Source: Mucilaginibacter sp. CSA2-8R
GTDB taxonomy: Bacteria; Bacteroidota; Bacteroidia; Sphingobacteriales; Sphingobacteriaceae
NCBI RefSeq assembly: GCF_038806765.1
Contig: NZ_CP152389.1
Span: 3,658,001 to 3,722,000 of the forward strand
Direction: 5' to 3'
Length of the DNA: 64,000 bases
Part shown: positions 35,759 through 45,359 of the stretch, one piece after another
Position numbering within the stretch: position 1 is the first letter of the stretch
How the letters are laid out: every line of letters starts with the position of its first letter
Notes under the pieces: model-generated
Databases searched by the model: none
Seen by the model: only the letters and a program-made list of their open reading frames with translations
What the model was told of the DNA's origin: nothing
Position numbers and translations under genes: made by a program

Positions 35759-36472
35759 CTAAAATATAGTCAAGAAAGCAGAAAGCAGTGTCCGGTAGTC
35801 AGTATTGTAAACACCGGGAGCATCATAAATACATAAACGTGTAGTAGCAACAGGTGTTTGCTTTTGCCCTAAAACAACAATACGGCGGTGCGGCTCGGAG
35901 TGTGGATACGAAAGTATATCGATATTTTGTTGCAGATGCAAACCTATCTGTTCTGCAAGTGCCAGGATAAGGCTGATGGTATTTAAAGGTGCAATCAGCC
36001 AGCCTTGTCCGTCGGCAGTAAGATGCGCAGCCATGCCTGTAATCAACTCTTTAAAAAAATTACTGTCAGCATGTTTGGCCAGGGCCTTTTGCTTTCTGGG
36101 CGAGGGTAAAGACTGTATATAAAACGGTGGGTTAGATACGATTAAATCAAACTGCTGCGCGGGGTGTTCCGCAAAATAGTTCTGAAAGCTTTGCGTGTGT
36201 ATTTTTAGGCGCTCCCGGAATGGAGACCCTGAAAAGTTTGTGCCAGCAGTTTGTGCAGCCGCATCATCCATTTCTACCGCCGTAATAGACGATGACGGAT
36301 AACGCTGCGCCAGCATCAATGCAATGACGCCTGTACCAGTGCCAATATCTAAAATAGTGGAGGGGAAACCGCTCCCGGCTAGTGCGCCAATTAACACGCC
36401 ATCGGTATTTATCTTCATGGCGCAGTTAGCCTGGTTTACGCTAAACTGTTTAAATTGGAAAATACCGGACAT
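35759..36472 (-). CDS. trmN6: tRNA1(Val) (adenine37-N6)-methyltransferase
   Basis: 237 residues with a SAM-binding Rossmann fold: motif I DIGTGTGVIALMLAQR, acidic motif II VEMDDAA, and the N6-adenine motif LIVSNPPFYIQ. The N-terminal FKQFSVNQANCAMKINTDGV is characteristic of TrmN6/YfiC proteins, which modify A37 of tRNA-Val. The gene begins 2 bp after the stop of the VOC gene and is the third cistron of the purL operon. Confidence 0.88.
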   Translation of the reverse strand: MSGIFQFKQFSVNQANCAMKINTDGVLIGALAGSGFPSTILDIGTGTGVIALMLAQRYPSSSITAVEMDDAAAQTAGTNFSGSPFRERLKIHTQSFQNYFAEHPAQQFDLIVSNPPFYIQSLPSPRKQKALAKHADSNFFKELITGMAAHLTADGQGWLIAPLNTISLILALAEQIGLHLQQNIDILSYPHSEPHRRIVVLGQKQTPVATTRLCIYDAPGVYNTDYRTLLSAFLTIF

Positions 36473-36474
36473 AC

Positions 36475-36864
36475 TCAGCCCTCGTACAACTCAAGCGGCA
36501 AACTGTCGGGATCGGCAAAAAAGGTAAACTGTTTACCGGTAAGCTCATCTATACGCACTGGCTCAACCGTTACGCCATGGCTTTGTAAATGGGCAACGGC
36601 TTCTTCGATATCATCAACAGCAAAAGCCAGGTGCCTTAAACCGGCTGCCTCCGGTCTGGATGGCCGTTCAGCCGGGTTGGGAAATGAAAAAAGCTCGATC
36701 TGGTAGCGGTCGCCCACTGCCAAATCAAGCTTATATGACTGTCTTTCGGCACGGTAAACTTCCTGTATAACAGAAAGATTAAGCACCTCAGTATAAAATC
36801 GTTTAGAACGCTCGTAATCAGAGCAAATAACAGCAATATGATGTATATGCTTAAGCTTTAACAT
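36475..36864 (-). CDS. VOC-family (glyoxalase/YaeR-like) metalloprotein
   Basis: 129 residues with two beta-alpha-beta-beta-beta repeats. Candidate metal ligands are His in IHHIAVICSDYE, Glu in IELFSFP, His in LRHLAFAVDD and Glu in LPLELYEG. The short length and the RPEAAGLRHLAF segment point to the YaeR-like subgroup rather than true glyoxalase I. Its ATG overlaps the purL stop by one base (TAATG), and the methyltransferase gene follows 2 bp later, so the three are translated in series. Confidence 0.82.
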   Translation of the reverse strand: MLKLKHIHHIAVICSDYERSKRFYTEVLNLSVIQEVYRAERQSYKLDLAVGDRYQIELFSFPNPAERPSRPEAAGLRHLAFAVDDIEEAVAHLQSHGVTVEPVRIDELTGKQFTFFADPDSLPLELYEG

Positions 36865-39086
36865 TACTCGCCTAAAGCTACATGCAATACATTATCGTAC
36901 AATAACTTAACATCAGTTACGTGGCCAAACAGTTCTTCGTCTACATTAAAGAAACCGTTGGTCACGGTACCTAACAAGGTATATTCGATTTCGCTGGTAG
37001 CCATCATTTCGGTAAACCGATCTTGCTCTTCGGGCGATACACTCACTATTACACGGCCTTGTGCTTCGCCAAACAGGAAAGCATCTTTACGGATATCAGC
37101 ATCAGTTGCAATATCAAATCCCAAACCGAGTGGCATAGCCGACTCCAGTAGAGCAATATATAAACCGCCGTCAGCTACATCATGAGCCGATTGCACAACC
37201 TTATGCTTAATCAGTTCTTTTATCACCTGGTGCATGGCATACTCCTTATCTAAATCAAAGTAGGGAGCAGGTGATGCCTGTATTTTATGGTACGAGGCCA
37301 GGTATTGCGATGATGCAATGTCGTTTTGCGATTCGCCGATAAGATAGATAAAGTCGCCCGGCTGTTTAAAGTCGGCCGTCATGATGTTATCCTTGTCATC
37401 TAACACGCCCAACATGCCAATGGTTGGCGTCGGGAATACTGGCCCTTCATCAGACGACTGGTTATAAAAACTTACGTTACCGCCGGTTACCGGGGTATCA
37501 AACTTACGGCAGGCTTCGCCCATACCTTTAATGGCACCTACAAACTGCCAGAATACTTCGGGCACGTAAGGATTACCAAAGTTTAAGCAGTTGGTAATGG
37601 CTACCGGCTCACCACCCGAACAGGTAATATTACGTGCAGCCTCGGCTACGGCAATGGCACAACCTTTTTGCGGATCGGCGTTCACATAACGAGAATTACA
37701 ATCAACAGTTAAAGCAATAGCCTTGTTAGTGCCTTTTACAGCAACTATGGCAGCATCGCTCGGGCGGTTGGTCGTCATGGTAGCAGTGCCAACCATGCTG
37801 TCATATTGGTCGGTTACCCAACGTTTTGATGCAATGTTTGGATGTGCAATTAAATGCTCGGCAACATCCACCAGGTTTTCAGGTACTGCAACATCATCAA
37901 TATTAAATTTCTGATATTCCTGATAGTATGCCGGCTCGCGGTACTCACGTTCGTAAACCGGAGCACCACCGCCTAATACTAAATCTTCGGCAGGTACATC
38001 AGCTACCTTCTCGCCGTGCATAAAATATTCCAGGCGCTTAGTATCGGTTACCTCACCAATCTGTACACAGTTCAAATCCCATTTGTCAAATACGGCTTGC
38101 ACATCTGCCTCGCGGCCTTTATGCACCACAATCAGCATACGCTCTTGTGATTCTGATAACAGAATTTCAAAAGGCTTCATGTTGTCCTGGCGGGTAGGCA
38201 CCTTATCCAGATCAATGCGCATACCGTGCTCGCCTTTAGCCGACATTTCGGAGTTAGAGCAGATAATACCTGCAGCACCCATATCCTGCATACCCACTAC
38301 TGCACCGGTTTTAATTACCTCGAGCGTAGCTTCCAGCAACAGTTTTTCCTGGAACGGGTCACCTACCTGCACGGCAGGCAAATCGTTTACCGAATCTTCG
38401 GTGATATTTTTTGAAGCAAATGCAGCACCGTGTATACCATCTTTACCGGTTGACGAGCCTACAATGTAAACCGGGTTACCTACCCCGTAAGAGGTAGCAG
38501 AAACAGTTTCGCCCGCCATTACTATACCGGCCGACATGGCATTTACTAACGGATTAACGTTATAACTTTCATCAAAAAACAACTCGCCACCCACAGTAGG
38601 TATACCAAAAGCATTGCCATAATCGCCAATACCTTTTACTACACCTTTAACCAGCCATTTAGTACGGTCAAGATTTAGGTCGCCAAAACGCAATGAGTTT
38701 AATTGCGCAATAGGGCGCGCACCCATGGTGAAGATATCACGGTTAATACCGCCCACACCGGTGGCAGCACCCTGGTAAGGCTCTAATGCCGATGGATGGT
38801 TGTGTGATTCGATTTTGAAGGCACAGCCTACGCCATCGCCCAAATCAACCAGCCCCGCGTTTTCTTCGCCTGCTTTAGCCAGCATACGCGAACCATCGCG
38901 CGGAAGTGTTTTAAGCCATTTGATAGAGTTTTTGTATGAGCAGTGCTCGCTCCACATTACCGAAAAGATAGACAATTCGGTGAAGTTAGGCGTGCGGCCT
39001 AAAATCTCTTTAATACGGTCAAACTCTTCGGGTAACAGGCCTAAATCTTTGGCGGTATCAACGGTAGTTGGTTGGTTTTGCTCCAC
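36864..39086 (-). CDS. purL: Phosphoribosylformylglycinamidine synthase, small-type PurL
   Basis: Fourth step of purine synthesis: FGAR plus glutamine-derived ammonia and ATP gives FGAM. 740 residues is the size of the small PurL that works with separate PurQ and PurS. Signatures include MWSEHCSYKNS (active-site His), SHNHPSALEPYQGAATGVGGI, GDGVG, and the two-fold repeated domains ending DVADGGLYIALLESA. It heads the operon with the VOC and methyltransferase genes. purK and purE lie 30 kb away, so purine genes are dispersed here. Confidence 0.96.
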   Translation of the reverse strand: MEQNQPTTVDTAKDLGLLPEEFDRIKEILGRTPNFTELSIFSVMWSEHCSYKNSIKWLKTLPRDGSRMLAKAGEENAGLVDLGDGVGCAFKIESHNHPSALEPYQGAATGVGGINRDIFTMGARPIAQLNSLRFGDLNLDRTKWLVKGVVKGIGDYGNAFGIPTVGGELFFDESYNVNPLVNAMSAGIVMAGETVSATSYGVGNPVYIVGSSTGKDGIHGAAFASKNITEDSVNDLPAVQVGDPFQEKLLLEATLEVIKTGAVVGMQDMGAAGIICSNSEMSAKGEHGMRIDLDKVPTRQDNMKPFEILLSESQERMLIVVHKGREADVQAVFDKWDLNCVQIGEVTDTKRLEYFMHGEKVADVPAEDLVLGGGAPVYEREYREPAYYQEYQKFNIDDVAVPENLVDVAEHLIAHPNIASKRWVTDQYDSMVGTATMTTNRPSDAAIVAVKGTNKAIALTVDCNSRYVNADPQKGCAIAVAEAARNITCSGGEPVAITNCLNFGNPYVPEVFWQFVGAIKGMGEACRKFDTPVTGGNVSFYNQSSDEGPVFPTPTIGMLGVLDDKDNIMTADFKQPGDFIYLIGESQNDIASSQYLASYHKIQASPAPYFDLDKEYAMHQVIKELIKHKVVQSAHDVADGGLYIALLESAMPLGLGFDIATDADIRKDAFLFGEAQGRVIVSVSPEEQDRFTEMMATSEIEYTLLGTVTNGFFNVDEELFGHVTDVKLLYDNVLHVALGE

Positions 39087-39289
39087 AGTAAAAATTTTGA
39101 TGGATTTTAAAAGCCCAAAATTAGAAAAATGCCTTGAATGCCAATACTTAAATTTTGATTTGCCTGTCCGTGTAGTGAATATACGCCTAATTATAGTTGC
39201 AAAAAAGCTAATATGAGTTTGCTATGGCCCTAAAAAGTAAAAGCTGCCCGGTTTGGGCAGCTTTTACTTTAATAACAGTATTGTACAAA

Positions 39290-39883
39290 TTATATACCTT
39301 CAGTGCCTGGTTCATGGCCAAGCATGCGGCCGGTGGTACGGCCCTGAGGACGGCTCTCAAAATCGGTTTTTGCGTTACCTACTGATGGAAACTCATGCGT
39401 TTCTGGTGGCGTTACATCAGTTTGCTCACTGTATGAGGCATCGTTACCCTCTTGTGGCTGGCTTACTTCCTGTTCACTTGGATAGCCCAGACTTTCATTA
39501 TCCGACTCATCCTGCTCCGGTGTTTCGTTAGGCTCATCTGCTTCATCGTAGCTTGCCGTTACACCCGAAGAAAGATCATGACTTGTTTGCCCGTTAATAC
39601 GGTTAAAGTCCTCATCATCGTCGTCTTCGTCCAGTTCGTCATCATCTAAATCCTCATCATAACCTGGTACAACATCATTATCTAAATCGTCATCATCATC
39701 CAGATCATCATCATCTAAGTCCAAATCATCGTCGTCTTCCAGATCATCCTCGTCATCATCATCCGGGTTAACAGCGGCCTTAGATAATCTTTCACGATCA
39801 AGTTCATCGTTGTTAAACCCACGGGAAAGTTTGGTTGGTATCTCCTGTTCAGCAGTCCAGGTTTCTTGATCAAATGCTAACAT
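39290..39883 (-). CDS. Highly acidic Asp-rich protein
   Basis: 197 residues. After a short N-terminus (MLAFDQETWTAEQEIPTKL), residues about 40-95 are almost continuous Asp/Glu with Leu spacers (DDDLDLDDDDLDD pattern). A Glu/Ser/Pro/Thr-rich tail with few hydrophobic residues ends in TGRMLGHEPGTEGI. It is almost certainly disordered and very negatively charged; a cation- or basic-protein-binding role is conceivable. The repeat DNA of GAT and GAC triplets may be unstable. A second acidic protein occurs at 58508-58696. No family name is known to me. Confidence 0.7.
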   Translation of the reverse strand: MLAFDQETWTAEQEIPTKLSRGFNNDELDRERLSKAAVNPDDDDEDDLEDDDDLDLDDDDLDDDDDLDNDVVPGYDEDLDDDELDEDDDDEDFNRINGQTSHDLSSGVTASYDEADEPNETPEQDESDNESLGYPSEQEVSQPQEGNDASYSEQTDVTPPETHEFPSVGNAKTDFESRPQGRTTGRMLGHEPGTEGI

Positions 39884-39991
39884 AAGTTTGTGTTTTACGT
39901 GTGATAGAATAACCTTAAAAAGAATGCCTTTGTTTTTTATTTTACCACATTGGCAGTAACTTTAAAGGTATGAGATAATACAGCGCTAATG

Positions 39992-40183
39992 TTACATTAA
40001 TTCGCTGTCGTTCTTTTCGTGGTAGACTTTATAAGCCATATAAAATAAGATAATGGCAGGCACCAGGTACAAAAAACCTACCCCAATACTCACTTTTGGG
40101 CTGGTAAGCACCAATTGATAAATGGCTAAAATAAGCGCGGCAACGGCACCGAGCAAATAGGCGTAAAAAAACTTATTATTCAT
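39992..40183 (-). CDS. Small two-helix membrane protein
   Basis: 63 residues: a short polar start, helix 1 (FFYAYLLGAVAALILAIYQLVL), a turn with SPKVSIGVG, helix 2 (FLYLVPAIILFYMAYKVY) and a charged tail. No family is recognised. It stands alone between the acidic protein gene and the divergent TPR gene. Confidence 0.65.
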   Translation of the reverse strand: MNNKFFYAYLLGAVAALILAIYQLVLTSPKVSIGVGFLYLVPAIILFYMAYKVYHEKNDSELM

Positions 40184-40263
40184 CGCGGCTAATTATCATT
40201 GGTATTTCATTTTAACCAATGGCAACAATTTATGTTTCGGGCGCCGTTCTTAATTCAACACAT

Positions 40264-40271
40264 TAACCTTG
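40264..40271 (+). promoter_or_regulatory. Near-consensus -7 element of the TPR gene
   Basis: TAACCTTG differs from TAnnTTTG at one base and lies 40 bases before the ATG at 40312. Confidence 0.35.
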
Positions 40272-40311
40272 CAAATAGTTATATTGCGGGTTATTACCTA
40301 ATTAATACGCA

Positions 40312-40794
40312 ATGCATAACTGGGAAGATATTTACTTGGAAGCAGAGGAAGCCATCCGCAATGCAAACTACTTACAGGCCAAACAGCTGTTAGAAAACAT
40401 TATACTGGAAGAACCATCAACAGCGCAGGCACACAACTCGCTGGGTTGGTTGTACCGTACACAGTTTGATGATTATGGCCGTGCCGAAAACCATTACAAA
40501 GCTGCTATAAAGAGCAACCCGCAATACCCGCATGCTTATATTAACCTTATTGTTTTATATACTAATTTAGAACAATGGGACAAAGCCCGCCATATTGCCG
40601 ACAAAGCCCAGATCAGGCCTCTGGCAGATAAATCGTTATTAAATTATCGCTTAGGCATTATCGAAGAGTACAATCAAAACTTTGAAGAAGCGATTAACTT
40701 TTATAAAAAAGCCATTAAGCTTTGCTTAAATTTTGATTCGATTGAAGACTACAAAAGGGCTATCGCCAATTGCGAATATAAAGCTACTTTGTAA
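40312..40794 (+). CDS. Tetratricopeptide-repeat protein
   Basis: 160 residues made of about four TPR units. Clear ones are at 18-48 (NAQAKQLLENIILEEP-like spacing with AHNSLGWLY), 52-85 (YGRAENHYKAAIKSNPQYPHAYINLIVLY), 88-118 and 119-152 (LNYRLGIIEEYNQNFEEAINFYKKAIKL, read in two parts). There is no signal peptide, so it is probably a cytoplasmic protein-protein interaction module. Partners are not evident from the neighbours. A terminator hairpin follows at 40822-40870. Confidence 0.8.
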   Translation: MHNWEDIYLEAEEAIRNANYLQAKQLLENIILEEPSTAQAHNSLGWLYRTQFDDYGRAENHYKAAIKSNPQYPHAYINLIVLYTNLEQWDKARHIADKAQIRPLADKSLLNYRLGIIEEYNQNFEEAINFYKKAIKLCLNFDSIEDYKRAIANCEYKATL

Positions 40795-40821
40795 CGGAAC
40801 ATTGGTAACTAACCTTTAAAT

Positions 40822-40870
40822 AAAAAGCACCATGACGACAGTTTTAATAAACTATCACATGGTGCTTTTT
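40822..40870. terminator. Bidirectional terminator between the TPR gene and glgB
   Basis: AAAAAGCACCATG (40822-40834) pairs perfectly with CATGGTGCTTTTT (40858-40870). The loop is 23 bases, longer than usual. A/T runs at the base serve both convergent genes. Confidence 0.65.
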
Positions 40871-40926
40871 TACTTCTTTTTACGCTGAGCGACGGTGTCG
40901 TAGTCTGCCGGCAAAATCTTTTATAA

Positions 40927-43212
40927 TTACCGCCTTTTAAATACCGTTACTCCAAGTGGCGGCAGCGTAACACTGATCGAGTTTTCACGACCATGCCATG
41001 CAGTACCTTCCGCATTTAAAGGGTGAGGGTTACCTACCCCACTTCCCCAGTATTTCTTTTCGTCAGAATTGAAAACTTCTTGCCACTCGCCAGCTAAAGG
41101 CACACCAATACGGTAGTCGTAGCGCACATTAGGTGTCATGTTAAGCGCCACTACCAGCCCGTTGGCTTCGTTGTTACCTTTACGCAGGTAAACAAAGATA
41201 GAATCCTCCACGTTACCGCCATCTATCCACTCAAATCCCTCGGCACTAAAACCTTTCTCATATAAAGCAGGCTCGCTGCGATACAAACGGTTAAGAGCTT
41301 TAACGGTTTCCTGCATACCTGCATGGCAATCAAACTGCGTTACCCACCAATCTAACGACTTGCTAAAGCTCCACTCGGCGTTCTGGCCAAACTCGGCGCC
41401 CATAAACAGTAACTTGGTACCCGGATGGGTAAACATATAACTGTACATTAAACGCAGATTGGCATACCGCTGCCACTCGTCGCCAGGCATTTTGGTAAGC
41501 ATCGACCCTTTGCCATAAACCACCTCATCATGTGAAAAGGGAAGCATAAAGTTTTCGGTAAAGGCATAAATGAGGCTGAATGTTAATTCTTCGTGATGAT
41601 ATTTACGATAAACAGGGTCTTGTTTAAAATACCCGATGGTATCGTGCATCCAGCCCATCATCCATTTCATGCCAAAGCCAAGTCCGCCGCTGTATACAGG
41701 GCGGCTTACGCCGGTAAATGAAGTAGATTCTTCGGCAATGGTTTGCACATCGGGGAAGTTGCCGTAAACGGCCATATTAAATTCTTTCAAAAATTCAATA
41801 GCCTCGAGGTTATGGTTACCGCCAAAAATGTTAGGTACCCATTCATCGTGCTTGCGCGAATAATCTAAATAAAGCATCGATGCTACGCCGTCTACTCTTA
41901 AACCATCGGCATGGTAACGGTCAAGCCAAAACAATGCATTACTTATCAGGAATGATTTTACTTCATTACGACCGTAATTAAAGATATAAGAAGTCCAGTC
42001 GGGATGATAACCCTGGCGAACATCAGCATGCTCGTATAAATGCGTACCGTCAAAATTGTACAGCGCGTGCGCATCTCCCGGAAAGTGCGAAGGAACCCAA
42101 TCCAGTATCACCCCGATGCCTTCCTGGTGAAAGCGTTCAATTAACTGCATTAATTGCTGTGGTGTACCATACCTGGAGGTGGCCGCATAGTAACCTGTTA
42201 CCTGGTAACCCCAACTTGGATAATAAGGATGTTCCATAATGGGCATAAACTCCACGTGGGTAAATCCCATATCCTTTACATAGGGCACCAGTTTGTCGGC
42301 GATCTGGTTGTAAGTATAAAAGGCATCCGGGCTTTCGTTGTCACGTGCCCACGAGCCCAAATGCACCTCGTAAACCGAATAAGGTTTATCTAATGCATTG
42401 TGTTGATAACGGTTGGCCATCCAGTCGCCATCGCTCCACTCGTAGTAAGTGTCGGCTACTATTGATGCTGTTTGAGGCGGCTCTTCCCAACGCAGGGCAT
42501 AGGGATCGCCTTTTTCAAGATCTTCGCCTTGCGATGAATTAAGAAAATATTTATAAACCTCGCCGTTACCTATGTTCGGAATAAAACCCTCCCATATGCC
42601 CGAAGCATCCCAGCGATGGTTAAGCGGATGTGCCGCCCGGTTCCAGCCATTAAAATTACCAATTACCGAAACATACTGTGCATTGGGCGCCCAAACGGCA
42701 AAATAGGTACCAATAACGCCTCTATGCTCCACTACGTGCGAGCCCAGTTTTTCGTATAATTTATAATGTTTGCCGCCTTTAAACAGGTCGATGTCAAACT
42801 CGGTAAAACGGCTGTAAGCTTCTACCGGATTAAGTGTTATGGTTAATGGTGCCGGGGACGCAGCAGTTTCTGGTATAACAGGCAAATCAGCTTTTACTGT
42901 TTTACCTTTCTTCTTTTTGGCAATCTCAGTTATAAGTTCGGTAACAGAAATTTCGGCCGGGAGTTCGGCATCGGCTTTACTTTTACGCTTAGCAGCTTTG
43001 GCTACCTTTACCGGCTCCGATTCAGGAAATGTTTCCTTTTCAGCCCATCCCCTTTTCTTGCCCGAAGAGGCGCTTTTGGCTTTCACCGGCTTAGATTTGG
43101 GAAATATCTCTGTGTTTTCTGCCGATGAATTCGCTGTAGTTTCTGGTGTTGTTTCGGTTTCAGCACTGCCGGGCAGTGATACAGGCTTTGTTTTTTTGGG
43201 TTGCTTTGCCAT
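40927..43212 (-). CDS. glgB: 1,4-alpha-glucan branching enzyme with long low-complexity N-terminus
   Basis: Introduces alpha-1,6 branches into glycogen. After about 130 Lys/Glu/Ser/Ala-rich residues comes the CBM48 domain (VVEHRGVIGTYFAVWAPNA, VIGNFNGWN), then the GH13 barrel with DWVPSHFPGD, the nucleophile segment DGLRVDGVASMLYLDY, the acid/base Glu in IAEESTSFTG and FSHDEVVYGKGS. The C-terminal beta domain ends with PLGVTVFKRR. The catalytic part alone matches a normal GlgB of about 630 residues. The extra N-terminus has imperfect repeats of the type FPKSKPVKA / FPESEPVKV. No other glycogen gene is adjacent. Confidence 0.95.
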   Translation of the reverse strand: MAKQPKKTKPVSLPGSAETETTPETTANSSAENTEIFPKSKPVKAKSASSGKKRGWAEKETFPESEPVKVAKAAKRKSKADAELPAEISVTELITEIAKKKKGKTVKADLPVIPETAASPAPLTITLNPVEAYSRFTEFDIDLFKGGKHYKLYEKLGSHVVEHRGVIGTYFAVWAPNAQYVSVIGNFNGWNRAAHPLNHRWDASGIWEGFIPNIGNGEVYKYFLNSSQGEDLEKGDPYALRWEEPPQTASIVADTYYEWSDGDWMANRYQHNALDKPYSVYEVHLGSWARDNESPDAFYTYNQIADKLVPYVKDMGFTHVEFMPIMEHPYYPSWGYQVTGYYAATSRYGTPQQLMQLIERFHQEGIGVILDWVPSHFPGDAHALYNFDGTHLYEHADVRQGYHPDWTSYIFNYGRNEVKSFLISNALFWLDRYHADGLRVDGVASMLYLDYSRKHDEWVPNIFGGNHNLEAIEFLKEFNMAVYGNFPDVQTIAEESTSFTGVSRPVYSGGLGFGMKWMMGWMHDTIGYFKQDPVYRKYHHEELTFSLIYAFTENFMLPFSHDEVVYGKGSMLTKMPGDEWQRYANLRLMYSYMFTHPGTKLLFMGAEFGQNAEWSFSKSLDWWVTQFDCHAGMQETVKALNRLYRSEPALYEKGFSAEGFEWIDGGNVEDSIFVYLRKGNNEANGLVVALNMTPNVRYDYRIGVPLAGEWQEVFNSDEKKYWGSGVGNPHPLNAEGTAWHGRENSISVTLPPLGVTVFKRR

Positions 43213-43460
43213 AGTTAGAGTGTCTTAAGCAAGACATTGGATTCTGTGTAAATGCAGCAAAAACAGGTAAAAGTATCTGACGCTGTAATTTAATCCCCAA
43301 CACTGCAACTAACTACTTGTTTTGCCTGTTGCAATAGTAATCATTTTTGCAGCAGTAACAAGCCTGAACGGTAAACAATTACCCTTTCAATTAATTTAGC
43401 CCGACTTTTAAAACCAACAACTTTATGCCCGGGCAGCATTAAGTAAGCACACAAAGATGT

Positions 43461-45353
43461 CTACAAATAATACTTTTCGCCGTTGCTTTTAATACGTCCG
43501 ACATCCATTAATTGCCGTATCACGGTAAGCCTGTCGTTACTTTTGCCGCGGGTTAGCGCCCCCACTAATTGCTCCAAGCTAAGCGGTGCAGCGCTAATTG
43601 CTTCCATAATTTCATCAGCAATTTGCTGATGTAACTCGCCGGCATTTTGCTCGCGCTGTTCGCGCAGGCAAACGTCACACACGCCGCATTTGGATGCATT
43701 GGGCTCGTTAAAATAAGCTAACAATTGTATGCTCCGGCAGCGGTTATTATTTACGTAGGCCAGTATCGCATCCATTTTTTTACGGTAAACAGCTTTACGC
43801 GTATCCAGATACTGGCGGTCTATCCATAAATTAGCCGATGTTTGGCGTGGCTTTAAATAAGTAACCTGCGGCTTGTCAGTTTGCGGCTGATAGCTTAATG
43901 CACCATAATCATTGAGCTGCTGCATGGCTTCGCGCACTTGTTGCACGCTAAGGTTGGTACGCCGTGCTATGTCAAACTCGCGGATACGCACGTAATTATC
44001 AAACGCCCCGCCATAAGAACGCAGCAAAGTTTTAATAAATGGATCCCAAGCCGGGTTTTGAATTTGAAAGTTATATAATTGCTCATGTGCAATTTCGAAC
44101 TGGAAACGGGAAGGCAAAAATACGCTTTCGTTAAAGGCCAAATACTCAGCCTGCTCTAAAAACTTAAGTGCGTTTAATGATTTCAGCGCATCAAGTTTAA
44201 AACGGCCGCAAAAGTCGGCCAGGTCTAATTCAAAGCTCAAACCCTCGCCTGCACCATAAGCCAATTGATAATAGTTAGCCAGGTAATGGTATACCTGCTT
44301 TATTTCATCCACCGAAGGAAAGCTGATCTCAAACTTACGTTCCTGCTTTAACCGGTCGGCCTCGCTGTATAACAACACGGCATAAGCTTTTTGCTCGTCG
44401 CGGCCACCACGACCGGCTTCCTGGTAGTAGGCCTCCAGGCTTTCGGGTAAATCTTTATGTATAACAAAGCGCACATCGGGTTTATCAATCCCCATCCCGA
44501 AAGCATTAGTAGCGATAATAATGCGGATATGATTATTTTTCCATTGCTCCTGTTTGACATTGCGTGTATCACCATCTAAACCCGCATGGTAGTAATCGGC
44601 AGCTACGGCGTTGTCATTAAAAAATTTAGATAGCTCTACCGTTTCTTTACGGCTGCGCACGTAAACAATGCCACTACCCTTTACGCTACGGGCCACCTCG
44701 AGCATACGCCGTAGTTTGTTTTCGTCGTGCTGTACACGGTAGCTAATATTTTTACGCTCAAAACTTTGCTGGAAAATGTTACGGGCCCTAAAAGCTAATT
44801 TATCCTGAATATCATCTCTTACTTCGGCAGTGGCGGTGGCAGTTAGCGCTAAAATAGGAACCTTGGGATGTAAAGCACGCAAATCTGACAGATGTAGATA
44901 CGGGGGCCTGAAATCATAGCCCCATTGCGATATACAATGTGCTTCGTCGACCGCAAACAGGTTAACTTTCATGTATTTGATCCGCTCGCGCACTAAATCG
45001 CTCAATAAACGTTCGGGCGAGATGTACAAAAATTTCACCTGCCCATAAATGCAGTTATCCAGCGCTATTTCTACCTCGCGCCGGTTCATGCCCGACACAA
45101 TAGCCATAGCATCAATGCCCTTCGCTTTCAAGTTATCTACTTGGTCTTTCATGAGTGCAATCAGCGGAGAGATTACTAAACATATACCATCCATAGCCAT
45201 GGCAGGTACCTGATAGCAAACCGACTTACCACCGCCGGTTGGCAGTAGCGCCAAGGTATCCCGCCCTTGCATTACCGACTCGATAATCGGTTGCTGTAAC
45301 GGACGGAAGGCATTATGTTTCCAGTAATGCTGTAATATCTGGTGTATATTCAT
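43461..45353 (-). CDS. RecQ-family ATP-dependent DNA helicase
   Basis: 3'-5' DNA helicase of about 630 residues. Motif I LLPTGGGKSVCYQ, motif II VDEAHCISQWGYDFRP (DEAH with the RecQ aromatic loop), motif III ALTATAT, and the C-terminal motifs YYHAGLD, ATNAFGMGIDKPDVR and QEAGRGGRD are all intact. A zinc-binding set follows (Cys in NNRCRSIQLLAYF and SKCGVCDVC), then a winged helix. There is no obvious HRDC domain. ATG 45353 is preferred to a GTG two codons earlier. The gene is monocistronic. Confidence 0.92.
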   Translation of the reverse strand: MNIHQILQHYWKHNAFRPLQQPIIESVMQGRDTLALLPTGGGKSVCYQVPAMAMDGICLVISPLIALMKDQVDNLKAKGIDAMAIVSGMNRREVEIALDNCIYGQVKFLYISPERLLSDLVRERIKYMKVNLFAVDEAHCISQWGYDFRPPYLHLSDLRALHPKVPILALTATATAEVRDDIQDKLAFRARNIFQQSFERKNISYRVQHDENKLRRMLEVARSVKGSGIVYVRSRKETVELSKFFNDNAVAADYYHAGLDGDTRNVKQEQWKNNHIRIIIATNAFGMGIDKPDVRFVIHKDLPESLEAYYQEAGRGGRDEQKAYAVLLYSEADRLKQERKFEISFPSVDEIKQVYHYLANYYQLAYGAGEGLSFELDLADFCGRFKLDALKSLNALKFLEQAEYLAFNESVFLPSRFQFEIAHEQLYNFQIQNPAWDPFIKTLLRSYGGAFDNYVRIREFDIARRTNLSVQQVREAMQQLNDYGALSYQPQTDKPQVTYLKPRQTSANLWIDRQYLDTRKAVYRKKMDAILAYVNNNRCRSIQLLAYFNEPNASKCGVCDVCLREQREQNAGELHQQIADEIMEAISAAPLSLEQLVGALTRGKSNDRLTVIRQLMDVGRIKSNGEKYYL

Positions 45354-45359
45354 GCTCAC

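Noticed and set aside
39640..39770. Second repeat-rich stretch as a possible non-coding satellite
   Set aside because: It is an uninterrupted coding Asp tract of the acidic protein.
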